From NCBI GenBank assembly GCA_020524245.1, contig JAIVLN010000008.1, forward strand, positions 32,564 through 96,563: DNA of 64,000 nucleotides. The letters run 5' to 3'. The position numbers and the translations under genes were made by a program. Positions 42,113 through 52,820 of the stretch are shown here, piece by piece. Position 1 is the stretch's first letter. The number at the start of each line of letters is the position of its first letter. The DNA is from Rossellomorea aquimaris. Its GTDB lineage: Bacteria > Bacillota > Bacilli > Bacillales > Fictibacillaceae. The notes beneath the pieces are model-generated. The model made no database searches and was not told where the DNA came from. It was given only the letters and a program-made list of their open reading frames with translations.

Positions 42113-43041
42113 TACTCTTTCCCTCCTGCTAAACGAATTCGAGGATCAATAACTCCATAAAGAATGTCTACAATCAGAATGATCAAAATCAAGAAGAATG
42201 AGAAGAATAGTGTTGTTCCCATGATTACTGGGTAATCATTCGTTGTAATGGAACGAACAAATTGTTCTCCTAACCCAGGGACTGCAAAGATTTTTTCAAT
42301 GACTAGCGTACCAGTCATGAGCCCTACAGCTAGTGGTCCCATGATCGTAATAAGTGGAATCAATGCATTCCGTATACCATGTTTGAATACTACCGCAAAA
42401 CCACTTACACCTTTTGCACGTGCTGTTGTAATGAAATCTTGATTCATGACTTCAAGCATTTCAGTACGTGTGAAACGAGCTGATATCGCGATAACAAATA
42501 CAGCTAGTGCGATAGTTGGTAGAACTGAATATTCCCACCCTTCCCAGAAAGCAACTGGGAACCATTGCAACTTAACACCAACATAATATTGTAATAGGGC
42601 CGCAAATACGAAACTCGGAATCGACTTACCGATTACTGCTATTAGGGTAGCTCCATAATCCCAAATCGTGTTGTACCGTATTGCTGAAACAATCCCTAAA
42701 AGAATTCCTAGAACGGAACCGAATATGATCGCTTGAATACCTAACTGTGCGGAAGGTCCAATACGATCCAAAATTAAAGTCGTCACTTCACGACCATCGA
42801 ATTGAAATGAATTCCCTAAATCTCCAGTTAATATGTTACCCATGTATTTAATATATTGAACGGGGACGGGGTCATTAAGCCCGTATTTCTCAAGTATGAT
42901 CGCTTCTTGTTCAGCAGATAGCTTTTCCGCATTGCTCAGGGGCGTCCCTGGCATGATCTTCATGAGGAAAAACGTCGCTGAAGCAATGAGGAGCAGTGTG
43001 ATTACCATGTATACCACACGTTGAAAGATATACCCTTTCAT
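42112..43041 (-). CDS. oppB: Oligopeptide ABC transporter permease OppB
   Basis: 309 residues, six membrane helices, with the DppB/OppB N-terminus FQRVVYMVITLLLIASATFFLMK and the EAA loop RAKGVSGFAVVFKHGIRN. It starts 158 bases after oppA; an attenuator-like stem lies between, so oppA is probably made in excess. Confidence 0.95.
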   Translation of the reverse strand: MKGYIFQRVVYMVITLLLIASATFFLMKIMPGTPLSNAEKLSAEQEAIILEKYGLNDPVPVQYIKYMGNILTGDLGNSFQFDGREVTTLILDRIGPSAQLGIQAIIFGSVLGILLGIVSAIRYNTIWDYGATLIAVIGKSIPSFVFAALLQYYVGVKLQWFPVAFWEGWEYSVLPTIALAVFVIAISARFTRTEMLEVMNQDFITTARAKGVSGFAVVFKHGIRNALIPLITIMGPLAVGLMTGTLVIEKIFAVPGLGEQFVRSITTNDYPVIMGTTLFFSFFLILIILIVDILYGVIDPRIRLAGGKE

Positions 43042-43119
43042 CCTCTTCCACCTCCATGTTGTTCTCCTGAATACATTAATAAATAAGGATTTATTATTTT
43101 CTAAAAATTATCCGTTAAC

Positions 43120-43161
43120 AGGAAAAGAGAGTATACGTCATTCAGGACGACATATACTCTC
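43120..43161 (-). terminator. Attenuator-like stem between oppA and oppB
   Basis: GAGAGTATA pairs with TATACTCTC, with an inner GACG/CGTC pair; on the minus strand TCTTTTCC follows. The T run is interrupted, which fits partial termination. Confidence 0.65.
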
Positions 43162-43199
43162 CTGATACTCTCCCTGATTCTGACTAATTAGTGCTTATA

Positions 43200-44876
43200 T
43201 TATTTCTCGATATAAGCCCACTTGTAGCTATAGTCAGGTCCAAATGAGTGAATCGGTACATTCTTCACATATGGCTTCCAAAGTTGGGAAGTACCACGTT
43301 GGTAAAGTGGTCCGATTGCAGCATCTTCTTCAAGTAGAATCTTCTCAGCTTTTTGCATTGCTTCGAAACGCTCTACAGGCTTGTCAGCAAGATCGTTCTT
43401 CGCTTGTTTCACAAGCTTGTCATACTCTGGGTTAGAGTAGCCCATCTTGTTGTGACCGCCGTCAGTAACCCAAAGGTCAACGAAAGTCATAGCGTCAAGA
43501 TAGTCAGGACCCCAACCAGCGAATTGGATGTCGTAATCCATAGCTTCGTCAAGCTCAAGACGTTGTTTAAATGGAACGTTCTTAAGGTCGATTGTCAAAC
43601 CAGGAAGAGCTTCTTCCAATTGGTTCTTGAAGTAGTCTTGCATTTTCATAGCTGTTTCAGAGTCTCCACCAAGGATTTCAAGTGTTACGCTATCCTTGCC
43701 AAGAGCTTCTAAACCTTTTTCCCAATGTTCTTTTGCTTTCTCTTTGTCTGTCTTCAAGAGATCGCCGTTACCTGCGCGGAAGTCTTCACCTGTATCAGGA
43801 TTTGTAACGAAGTCCTGTGGTACAGAGAAGTATGCCGGAATAGATCCATTGTTAAGGATGACGTTTACTAGGTCTTCCTTGTTTACTGCCATGCTCAATG
43901 CTTTACGTACGTCAACGTTCGCTAAAGCTTCGTTACGAGTTTGGTTATACTTGAAGTAGAAGAGTACTGGCTCTCCGTAAGATTTGAAATCTTCGTGATC
44001 CTTGTACTTGTTAACAAATTCAGAAGATAGACCTGCACGGTCGATCTTTCCAGTTTCATAAAGGTTTACTGCAGTTGCTGGGTCTTTAACAACCTTTACG
44101 TTGATCGTTTCAAGCTTAACGTTTTCAGCATCCCAGTAGTCAGGGTTCTTCTTAAGTACCCATCCTTCTTCGTGCTTCCAGTCGTTAAGAGTGAATGGTC
44201 CGTTATAGATTAGGTTTTCATCTTCAAGTGCGTATTGGTCGCCTTGAGATTCAACGTATTCTTGATTTTGTGGTAAGTAAGTTGCGAATGTAGTCAAGCT
44301 TAGGAAGTAAGGAGTTGGACGCTCAAGCGTTACTTTCAACGTCTTCTCATCCACAGCTTCTACACCTAGTTCTTCTGGCTTCATGTCACCAGCAGTGATT
44401 GCTTCAGCGTTCTTTACAGGACCCATGATGAATGAATATTGAGATCCAGTATCAGGGTTTACTGCTTTTTGCCAAGAGTATACGAAGTCCTGAGCTGTTA
44501 CAGGAGTTCCGTTAGACCACTTAGCGTCACGTAATTTGAACGTGTAAACTGTTTGGTCTTCGTTTACTTCATGATCTTCAGCGATACCAGGAACAGGTTG
44601 GTTGTCAGGACCTAGACGATATAGTCCTTCCATTACCTCGTTCATAACTTGGAATGCTACTGCATCCGTACCCATTACAGAGTCCATAGTCGGGATCTCT
44701 GCGCTCTCAAGAATGTTCAATACTTGAGGTACATCTTTTTTACCTTCTTTTTCTCCTTCGCCGCCTTCTCCGCCTTCGCCGGAAGTACCTTCACTTCCGC
44801 CTCCAGAACAAGCAGCTAGGAACATGCTCAACACTAGAGTTAGTGTTAGAAGCAATGACCATTTTGACTTCTTCAT
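43200..44876 (-). CDS. oppA: Oligopeptide-binding lipoprotein OppA
   Basis: 558 residues with AGGGGAGGT upstream. Signal peptide with lipobox LAAC (Cys at about 23), then a Gly/Glu-rich linker GGEGGEGEKEGKK and an SBP_bac_5 domain. YTFKLRDAKWSNGTPVTAQD and VNKEDLVNVILNNG are typical. It captures peptides at the cell surface, including signalling peptides in competence and sporulation. First gene of oppABCDF. Confidence 0.95.
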   Translation of the reverse strand: MKKSKWSLLLTLTLVLSMFLAACSGGGSEGTSGEGGEGGEGEKEGKKDVPQVLNILESAEIPTMDSVMGTDAVAFQVMNEVMEGLYRLGPDNQPVPGIAEDHEVNEDQTVYTFKLRDAKWSNGTPVTAQDFVYSWQKAVNPDTGSQYSFIMGPVKNAEAITAGDMKPEELGVEAVDEKTLKVTLERPTPYFLSLTTFATYLPQNQEYVESQGDQYALEDENLIYNGPFTLNDWKHEEGWVLKKNPDYWDAENVKLETINVKVVKDPATAVNLYETGKIDRAGLSSEFVNKYKDHEDFKSYGEPVLFYFKYNQTRNEALANVDVRKALSMAVNKEDLVNVILNNGSIPAYFSVPQDFVTNPDTGEDFRAGNGDLLKTDKEKAKEHWEKGLEALGKDSVTLEILGGDSETAMKMQDYFKNQLEEALPGLTIDLKNVPFKQRLELDEAMDYDIQFAGWGPDYLDAMTFVDLWVTDGGHNKMGYSNPEYDKLVKQAKNDLADKPVERFEAMQKAEKILLEEDAAIGPLYQRGTSQLWKPYVKNVPIHSFGPDYSYKWAYIEK

Positions 44877-45317
44877 GCCTTAATGACCTCCCCTAAATAT
44901 TGGTGAAATGTAGCGAACGCCGTTCCCAAAAAATTGTCAGATTTTTGAGGAATTTCGTTCACAATTTGTATTATACAAGTTTTCGGACTATTTTGCATGT
45001 GTTTTTTTAATATATTTTACAAAAAGCCCATGTTCATTACGGTTTCATAACAAAAAATAGGACTAATTACCCACTTTAGATATACACATATTTGGGTATA
45101 GAGTGCGTAAAAATTGAATTTTATGTATGCAGATGATGTGTAAAGATTGATACAAAAGCATTTTTAATTCGAAAGGATGCATATTCTATGCATTTGTCGG
45201 TCATTAGCAAATCTTCTGACAAATTACAAGTGTTGATCCTATGTAAAGATGTGTGTGGATCGTTAAGATATTGCTTGATTCTATCATTATCGTGTATTAT
45301 CGACTTGAGGTGACACG
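44877..45317. other. Gene-free stretch between oppA and the DUF3899-like gene
   Basis: 441 bases. It holds the oppA leader, with TATAAT on the minus strand at 44975-44970 as a -10 candidate without a clear -35. On the plus side TTGCTT at 45271 and TATTAT at 45295 with an 18-base spacer could drive the next gene. The 270 bases between are AT-rich with no visible ORF or strong stem. Confidence 0.5.
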
Positions 45318-45680
45318 ATGAACTTAATAAAACGATCCATATACGCTATCATCATTCTGTTAATAGTGGGTGTAGGTGTCGGATTCTTCTATTATGAGAA
45401 CCTGACTCTCGTAACTGTATTGAATTCCGTATTCATGATTTCACTGGTTTACATTATGATCGGTTCTCTGATGTTCGTAGCGAGAGGTGGATTTTTTGAC
45501 GCCATCACTCTTAGTTTCAGACGTTTTATGAAGAAAGGCACTAAGTACGGAGAACTAATGGATGATGTAGAACGAATGGAACTTCCATCTGAGGTGTTCG
45601 AGTACAAAGCCACAGAACCCCTGCTAATTTCTGGTGTTATCACGTTTTTGGCAACCGTATTAATCTCATTCAATATTTAG
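45318..45680 (+). CDS. Membrane protein, DUF3899-like
   Basis: 120 residues with GAGGTGACACG upstream. Three hydrophobic helices (about 6-27, 33-54, 100-118) with a basic cytosolic segment LSFRRFMKKGTKYG between the second and third. The layout fits the DUF3899 family of small Bacillales membrane proteins found next to trpS. Function unknown. Confidence 0.7.
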   Translation: MNLIKRSIYAIIILLIVGVGVGFFYYENLTLVTVLNSVFMISLVYIMIGSLMFVARGGFFDAITLSFRRFMKKGTKYGELMDDVERMELPSEVFEYKATEPLLISGVITFLATVLISFNI

Positions 45681-45682
45681 TG

Positions 45683-45711
45683 TTGCATTTGAGAATCCAT
45701 TTGGATATACT
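45683..45711 (+). promoter_or_regulatory. SigA promoter of the trpS T-box leader
   Basis: TTGCAT, a 17-base spacer and TATACT, just after the preceding stop codon. Confidence 0.7.
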
Positions 45712-45716
45712 ATCCA

Positions 45717-47030
<1,314 letters not shown>

Positions 47031-47032
<2 letters not shown>

Positions 47033-47083
47033 AAAGAGTGACCGTTTCAAGGCGAAGATATGCCTTAACGGTCACTTTTTTTT
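47031..47083 (+). terminator. Terminator of trpS
   Basis: AAAGAGTGACCGTT pairs with AACGGTCACTTTTTTTT. Confidence 0.85.
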
Positions 47084-47091
47084 GTTTCATA

Positions 47092-47760
47092 TTATTGTTC
47101 ATTCAGGGCTTCAATAACTTTTAACGCGGTGCTTTCGCTCGACATCGGATTTTGACCCGTTACGAGGTTCCCATCTCTTACAGAGAAATCGGTCCACTTA
47201 TCTCCTCTTACAAACTCTCCGCCCTTTTCACGGATTGTCGTTTCTAGTAGAAACGGCATCTCTTCGGTCAATTGCATTTCATGCTCCTCTTCATCTGTAA
47301 AGGAATTGACCGTCTTCCCTTTTACAAGAGGAGTGCCATCTTGATACGTTACATTTACGAGACCTGATGGACCATGGCAAACGGCACCAATGACTTTATT
47401 CTCGTCAGCTATCTTCCCAATCAGTTTTTGCATAAGCTCATTTCGGGGGAAGTCGAACATCGTGCCATGTCCACCTGGTAAAAACACAGCGTCAAATTCT
47501 GTGGCTAATTCTTTCTCTGATAAACTTTCCGTATTTTCCAGTTGTTTTCGCGCCTCATCATAGTCTGCATTCGGTTCCTCAGGAATACTATTCGGATCCA
47601 GAGGAATTTTACCGCCTTTTGGACTTCTTACATGAATTTCATAGCCCTGTTTTTCAAATAAGTTGTAAGGAACAGCAAATTCTTCAAGCCAGAGTCCCGT
47701 CTCTTGTTCATCATTTATTTTGTCAGCATTTGTTACGACTATCAACACTTTCTTAGACAA
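47092..47760 (-). CDS. DJ-1/PfpI-family protein (Hsp31-like glyoxalase/deglycase)
   Basis: 222 residues. GAVCHGPSG (about 125-133) places the nucleophile Cys128 followed by His129, VFLPGGHGTMFD is the oxyanion strand, and Glu26 is the likely partner acid. This is the class I glutamine-amidotransferase-like fold of Hsp31/YajL proteins that act on methylglyoxal. Start ATG follows AAGGAGGT. Not part of the B. subtilis order here. Confidence 0.9.
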   Translation of the reverse strand: MSKKVLIVVTNADKINDEQETGLWLEEFAVPYNLFEKQGYEIHVRSPKGGKIPLDPNSIPEEPNADYDEARKQLENTESLSEKELATEFDAVFLPGGHGTMFDFPRNELMQKLIGKIADENKVIGAVCHGPSGLVNVTYQDGTPLVKGKTVNSFTDEEEHEMQLTEEMPFLLETTIREKGGEFVRGDKWTDFSVRDGNLVTGQNPMSSESTALKVIEALNEQ

Positions 47761-47841
47761 TGTAATACCTCCTTCAAATAGTAGAAGCTTTACGTTGCCC
47801 CCATTCCCTCATGACACTGATCATAAACGTCTTTTCATCTC

Positions 47842-47875
47842 AAAAAAATAGCTGACTCAATTCGAGTCAGCTAAT
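47842..47875 (-). terminator. Terminator of yjbA
   Basis: AGCTGACTC pairs with GAGTCAGCT, followed by ATTTTTTT on the minus strand. Confidence 0.9.
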
Positions 47876-48620
47876 TCACATGTGTTCCTTTTTCAAGTTC
47901 CCATATTTTCTCAAAATAGGGTTGCCCTTTAATCAATCTTTCACAGATCGTTTGATGCTTCGATGTCCACCCCTGAGATACTTCCATATATAATGCTCTC
48001 CAAGCTTCTTCAAAGCTCATATCTTGAATGGAAGAATACTTTTCAGGAAACCATTCTGTATACCAGTATCTGGCTTCAGCGGTGTTCGCACTTGAATACA
48101 TTTGATCCAATGCCATGAACAGCAGTTGCTTGAGCTGTCTCTCTCTTCTGGTCAGCCCTTTCATGTTTTGCGGGTCTGGTGAAAGAATGTGGTACTCTTT
48201 TTTGTGGAACTCATCTGTATCGAACGTATACGGCTTAGGATCCAACTCTTCTGCCATTTCATAGACGAGCTGCTCCTGTCTTGGAATCATCCTGCTTTTC
48301 CGTATCGGAATTCGGTAGCCCATCGTATCGATGATCATACATTTCCGACCATCCGTTGCGATGAAACAATACTCGATTTGCTCTCTCTGGTTGTTCTTCC
48401 GAATATAGCTCTTGTTCTTTACTTCTTCCAACAGCTCATTTGGAAGTTCGCTTAAGTCATTCTCTATGTAGTTTAGGAGAGGCGATTCCATTTTAATGAT
48501 TGGAACTTGATCTAGAAGCTCAATAAAATCTTCTTTTCGCCATTCGTGAAATTCACAGACATTATAGCCGTTCTCTTCGCCTTCGAACCAATTTACCCAG
48601 ACATCTCTCAAGTACAACAT
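47871..48620 (-). CDS. yjbA: Conserved hypothetical protein YjbA (UPF0736)
   Basis: 249 residues beginning [19 protein letters not shown], a start I recognise from the UPF0736 family. [20 protein letters not shown] and [18 protein letters not shown] follow. Cytosolic, charged, function unknown. It is near trpS as in B. subtilis. Confidence 0.88.
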   Translation of the reverse strand: MLYLRDVWVNWFEGEENGYNVCEFHEWRKEDFIELLDQVPIIKMESPLLNYIENDLSELPNELLEEVKNKSYIRKNNQREQIEYCFIATDGRKCMIIDTMGYRIPIRKSRMIPRQEQLVYEMAEELDPKPYTFDTDEFHKKEYHILSPDPQNMKGLTRRERQLKQLLFMALDQMYSSANTAEARYWYTEWFPEKYSSIQDMSFEEAWRALYMEVSQGWTSKHQTICERLIKGQPYFEKIWELEKGTHVN

Positions 48621-48733
48621 GTATACCCCTCACTTTACAGGATTTACTGTTTGTTAAAATCAGTATAGTCAGAGGTAAAAGAATTTATTCTATTAACAGA
48701 CAATTTCCGTCGACAAATGTATATCACCGTCAT

Positions 48734-48964
48734 TCAATCATCTGAATTCTTTTTCATAGATGGAAGATAAATACTTCCCCAGATTAATGCCAGTCCAATA
48801 AGAAAAATCGTCAGTTCTACTCTTTTGAAAATAAACATGAAATAATTCGCAAAACCATGACCAGTCGTAACTAGATTCAAAAAAGCAATCAAGCTAACTC
48901 CCCCAGAAACGGCAAAACTGAATCCAATCATTAAAATGAAGAATCGAAAAATCAAAGCCCTCAT
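48734..48964 (-). CDS. Small two-helix membrane protein
   Basis: 76 residues, helices at about 5-30 and 45-68 and a basic tail MKKNSDD. RBS AGGAGATGAG. No family recognised. It stands between yjbA and the frameshifted phosphodiesterase. Confidence 0.6.
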   Translation of the reverse strand: MRALIFRFFILMIGFSFAVSGGVSLIAFLNLVTTGHGFANYFMFIFKRVELTIFLIGLALIWGSIYLPSMKKNSDD

Positions 48965-49070
48965 CTCCTATACGAGTGCTTGTACATTGTTAGTTCACTA
49001 TATGGAATTAGCCCGGGTGTTATGTCAATTTTTATTCAAGAAAAACGACTTTCTTCTATTATATGTATAC

Positions 49071-49099
49071 AAAAAAAGAGCTGAATAAAATCAGCTCTC
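49071..49099 (-). terminator. Terminator of the phosphodiesterase gene
   Basis: AGAGCTGA pairs with TCAGCTCT, followed by T7 on the minus strand. Confidence 0.88.
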
Positions 49100-50033
49100 T
49101 TCACCATCTTCTGTATCTTCTCCGTCCTCGTCACGATCATCGTCATCATCGACGTTGTTAGATGCTGTCAGGAGGTCTTCAAGTCGATCAGGGAAATTCG
49201 TAAACATTCCCGTCACGCCCAAATCAATGAGTTTCTTCATATCCTCTTTTTCATTGACAGTGTAAGGATGAATTTCAAAACCATGGGACCGGACTTTCTC
49301 AACGTAAGCTTGATCAATTTGCGTGTGGTTCATTCCTAAGCCCATAGCATATTGCTTATAGGTATCCAATTCTGCATCTGATATCGTTGCAGAGCTCGTA
49401 TACCATAGGAGTTGAACAAGTGAAAGATCCGGATTAAGTTTATGAAGTTTTTGTAGACTTGCCGGACTGAAGGATTGAATCAACACCTGGTCTGAAGGTA
49501 CTTCATCTCCAATCAGACCATGCTTATCTAACGTTTCAAGCAGTTTCTCTTCCATACCTGGATAAACCTCAGGAGATTTCGTTTCGATATAATATTTTGC
49601 TTCATGGCCGAATTCTTCAAGTACCTCCTCGAGTGTAGGAACTTGAAGGCCTTTATATTCCGGTTTGGCGTACTCTGGATATTTCTCATTAAACCAGGTA
49701 CCTGCATCCAACTCTTTGATTTCAGCCAGCGTATGATCCTTGACTAATCCTTGTCCATTGGTCGTGCGAATCCAGCGTTTCATCATGCATTGCAATCAAG
49801 TGACCGTCCTTTGTCATTTGAAGGTCGATTTCAATGTAATCTCCACCCATCTCTTCACCGAAAGTATAGGATGGCAGAGTATGTTCTGGTGCATGACCCG
49901 ATGCGCCACGATGGGCAACGTTCATGATGTTCTCCTTATCATCAGTTTCATCGTCGTCGGCAAAAACAGCGTTCGTCATTCCCGAACTGATGAATAAAAT
50001 CAAACTAAAAGTCAAGAAGATGGCTTTTTTCAT
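49091..50033 (-). pseudogene. Secreted glycerophosphodiester phosphodiesterase with a +1 frameshift
   Basis: Two overlapping frames together make one GDPD protein of about 313 residues. The first (50033 to 49722) has a signal peptide and the catalytic [14 protein letters not shown] and [24 protein letters not shown]. The second continues [19 protein letters not shown] through PTLEEVLEEF and YIETKSP to a very acidic Asp/Glu tail. The join falls at GATTCGC, where one extra T (A on the plus strand at 49769-49770) breaks LDRTTNG. Without it the gene is intact. This is either a real inactivation or phase-variable state, or a sequence error. Confidence 0.85.
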
Positions 50034-50181
50034 TTTCGCTATCCCTCCAAATTTGTATTACACAACTACAATAATGGAGGGATGTTAAGGCGGTATGCGG
50101 AATTGCTGACATTTCGTTATCAGCCTTGTGAACTTTATGAAGAATTTTCATTTACGGACATAAACAAAACTTGTTGAACAT

Positions 50182-50211
50182 AAAAAAAAGAGGCTGGTTT
50201 CAGCCTCTTTC
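50182..50211 (-). terminator. Terminator of fabHF
   Basis: AAAGAGGCTGA pairs with CAGCCTCTTTTTTTT on the minus strand. Confidence 0.9.
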
Positions 50212-50221
50212 TAAAATCGTC

Positions 50222-51460
50222 TTATTCAGCGAACTTCTTGAACAACAGTGCCACGTTGTGGCCTCCAAATCCAAGTGAGTTACTCATCACTGCATTCACT
50301 TCAGCTCGACGTGCTTCATTTGGAATGTAGTCCAGATCACATTCAGGGTCTGGTGTTTCGTAGTTAATCGTTGGCGGCATGATATTGTTCTCGATTGCTT
50401 TGATGGATAATACAGCTTCCAATCCACCAGCTGCCCCTAACAAGTGTCCAGTCATCGACTTCGTAGAACTGATTCCTAATTTTTGAGCATGCTCACCAAA
50501 TACCGTCTTGATTGCTGCTGTTTCGTATTTATCGTTGAAGTCGGTACTTGTACCATGTGCGTTCAAGTAACTAATGTCTTCTGGCTTTAGCCCAGCGTCT
50601 TTTAACGCGATATTCATGGCACGGACTCCGCCTTCTCCACCAGGTGCTGGTTGTGTGATATGGTGTGCATCACCTGTAGCACCGTACCCTACGATTTCTG
50701 CGTAGATTTTAGCGCCACGTTTTTGCGCGGAGTCAAGTGATTCCAATACAAGAATTCCCGCACCCTCACCCATTACGAAGCCATCACGGTTCTTATCAAA
50801 TGGGCGGCTTGCAGTCGCTGGGTCTGGATTCGTTGATAAAGCTTTGGAAGAAGAAAATCCAGCTAATGCCATGTTCGTAATCGGTGCTTCCGTTCCACCT
50901 GTAACCATCACATCAGCATCGCCACGTTGAATTGCTTTGAACGCATCACCGATTGAATTGGCACCAGAAGCACATGCCGTTACAGTACAAGAGTTGATTC
51001 CTTTTGCTCCTAACATGATTGACACTTGTCCAGAAGCCATATCCGGAATCATCATCGGAACGAAGAATGGACTAACGCGACGTTGACCTTTTTCCATGAA
51101 CACTTTGAACTGCTCTTCATATGTTTCCATACCGCCGATTCCAGATCCAATCCATACACCTACACGCGGTGCGATTTCTTCAGTAATTGTTAGATCTGCA
51201 TCTTTTACGGCTTGTAAAGAAGCAGCGATTGCGAACTGTGTGAATCGGTCCATCTTACGTGCGTCTTTACGGTCTAAATATTGTTCCGGATCGAATTCAG
51301 TCGCTTCACCTGCAACTTTTGCAGGAAATTGCTCTTTGTCACGGCGTGTCAGTTCACCTATACCAGATTTTCCATTTACTATATTATTCCATGTCGTTTC
51401 TGTATCGTTACCTACTGGAGATACTGTTCCGAGTCCAGTAATGACAACTCGTTTACTCAT
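50222..51460 (-). CDS. fabF: 3-oxoacyl-ACP synthase II FabF
   Basis: 412 residues. Catalytic Cys163 in [11 protein letters not shown], His in [11 protein letters not shown] (about 303) and in [10 protein letters not shown] (about 339) complete the Cys-His-His triad. It condenses acyl-ACP with malonyl-ACP in elongation. It follows fabH by 21 bases in a two-gene operon, as in B. subtilis, under the FapR-like site upstream of fabH. Confidence 0.97.
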   Translation of the reverse strand: MSKRVVITGLGTVSPVGNDTETTWNNIVNGKSGIGELTRRDKEQFPAKVAGEATEFDPEQYLDRKDARKMDRFTQFAIAASLQAVKDADLTITEEIAPRVGVWIGSGIGGMETYEEQFKVFMEKGQRRVSPFFVPMMIPDMASGQVSIMLGAKGINSCTVTACASGANSIGDAFKAIQRGDADVMVTGGTEAPITNMALAGFSSSKALSTNPDPATASRPFDKNRDGFVMGEGAGILVLESLDSAQKRGAKIYAEIVGYGATGDAHHITQPAPGGEGGVRAMNIALKDAGLKPEDISYLNAHGTSTDFNDKYETAAIKTVFGEHAQKLGISSTKSMTGHLLGAAGGLEAVLSIKAIENNIMPPTINYETPDPECDLDYIPNEARRAEVNAVMSNSLGFGGHNVALLFKKFAE

Positions 51461-51481
51461 CGTAACTTCAGCTCCTTACTA

Positions 51482-52417
51482 CTATTTTCCCCATCTTAGT
51501 GCTACGGCACCCCAGGTCAGACCTCCGCCGAATCCTACAAGTACCAATACGTCTCCATCTTTAATCTTGCCTTCCTCTAATGCTTCAACTAAAGCAATCG
51601 GAATGGATGATGAAGAAGTATTCCCATATTTACTAACTGTAACAGCCATCTTTTCTTTCGGTAAATCAAGTCGCTCTCGCGCTGCTTCCATGATCCGGAT
51701 ATTGGCCTGGTGCGGAATGAGGAAGTCTACATCCTCTTTACTCAATCCAGCTTTCTCCACAACTTTCATAGAAGATTCAGGCATCTGCCTTACCGCAAAC
51801 TTAAATACTTCACGGCCATTCATGTAGAGCAAATCACCATTTTGATACAAGTGTTTCGCTCCTGAACCGTCAGAGCCCATGTCAAAGGATAGTATCCCTT
51901 TATCATTCTCAACAGGAGCGATGACAGCAGCGCCTGCACCATCACCGAAAAGGACTGCAGTATTACGGTCTTCCCAATCCGTGATTTTGGACAGTTTTTC
52001 TACCCCGATGACAAGTATGTTTTTATACGTTTCAGTTTGGATGAATTGCTTTGCTGTAATCATACCATAAATGAACCCTGCACAAGCTGCACTTAAGTCC
52101 ATCGCAACTGCATTTTTTGCGCCAAGCCTTTCCTGGATCAAGCATGCAACAGAGGGAAAACCATAATCTCCAGTGACTGTTGCCACAAGAATCAAATCGA
52201 CTTCGCTCGCGTCGAGACCAGCATCGTTCAATGCTTCTTTAGCAGCAAGCTCTGCCATATGGGAGGTATCCATTTCCTTATCGGCAATTCTTCTTTCTTC
52301 TATACCGGTCCTAGTGCGAATCCACTCATCCGAGGTATCTACCATTCGTTCAAGTTCTTCATTGGTCATCACACGTTCCGGGACATATCTGCCAATTCCG
52401 ATAACACCTGCGTTCAT
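51482..52417 (-). CDS. fabH: 3-oxoacyl-ACP synthase III FabH
   Basis: 311 residues, RBS AAAGGGGT. Cys112 in [21 protein letters not shown] with the His and [11 protein letters not shown] with the Asn form the Cys-His-Asn triad. It starts fatty acid synthesis from acyl-CoA primers; in Bacillaceae it selects branched primers. First gene of fabHF. Confidence 0.97.
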   Translation of the reverse strand: MNAGVIGIGRYVPERVMTNEELERMVDTSDEWIRTRTGIEERRIADKEMDTSHMAELAAKEALNDAGLDASEVDLILVATVTGDYGFPSVACLIQERLGAKNAVAMDLSAACAGFIYGMITAKQFIQTETYKNILVIGVEKLSKITDWEDRNTAVLFGDGAGAAVIAPVENDKGILSFDMGSDGSGAKHLYQNGDLLYMNGREVFKFAVRQMPESSMKVVEKAGLSKEDVDFLIPHQANIRIMEAARERLDLPKEKMAVTVSKYGNTSSSSIPIALVEALEEGKIKDGDVLVLVGFGGGLTWGAVALRWGK

Positions 52418-52472
52418 TTTATTACCCCTTTTTGTATGACTTCAGTATTTCACAATGCATTAGTATCTTATA

Positions 52473-52489
52473 TTATGACTTGGTACTAA
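52473..52489. promoter_or_regulatory. FapR-like operator of fabHF
   Basis: TTATGACTTGGTACTAA is a 17-bp palindrome of the TTAGTACCTnnTACTAA type, overlapping the expected -10 of the TTGACA promoter (52511-52506, minus). A half site GATACTAA follows at about 52460-52467. It shares the TTATGAC arm with the fabI site. Confidence 0.72.
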
Positions 52490-52505
52490 TTTTAATCCAT
52501 TTTCG

Positions 52506-52511
52506 TGTCAA
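52506..52511 (-). promoter_or_regulatory. -35 of the fabHF promoter
   Basis: TTGACA on the minus strand; 17 bases further is TAGTAC within the FapR-like site. Confidence 0.55.
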
Positions 52512-52552
52512 TGTCCAGTTAATTTGTCCCCCTATAGATAGAAGGAAATTAG

Positions 52553-52583
52553 AAAAAACCTTTCGCATGTTTTGCGAAAGGTT
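52553..52583 (-). terminator. Terminator of med-comZ
   Basis: AACCTTTCGC pairs with GCGAAAGGTT, followed by TTTT on the minus strand. Confidence 0.9.
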
Positions 52584-52610
52584 GTCCAATTGATCTATGT
52601 ACTTCTCACC

Positions 52611-52799
52611 TTAACCTTGATCTTCAGTTTCCGATCTTCCTAATTCATATGCGTCATTCATGACATTCATGAGCATGTTCAATAAAGGCTGAACATCTTC
52701 CATTGTAAGTTCGATCCCTTTTTGCTCCATTAGTTGCTTCGCTTCTGGTAAGTGAGACATTGCAATCTGCATAAATTTCATATTACGTTCTTGATCCAT
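52611..52799 (-). CDS. comZ: ComG operon repressor ComZ
   Basis: 62 residues, matching B. subtilis ComZ (63). The core FMQIAMSHLPEAKQLMEQKG and GIELTMEDVQPLLNM aligns with it from memory. ComZ lowers comG expression and is the second gene after med, 21 bases away. Small helical protein. Confidence 0.88.
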   Translation of the reverse strand: MDQERNMKFMQIAMSHLPEAKQLMEQKGIELTMEDVQPLLNMLMNVMNDAYELGRSETEDQG

Positions 52800-52820
52800 C
52801 CTTCATACCTCCTAGTACGG

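Noticed and set aside
44877..45317. T-box or other leader before oppA
   Set aside because: No T-box sequence or terminator/antiterminator pair was found.
51096..51827. 243-codon open frame opposite fabF and fabH
   Set aside because: Spans the antisense of two conserved genes and their junction; Ser/Pro-rich shadow translation, no start signal.
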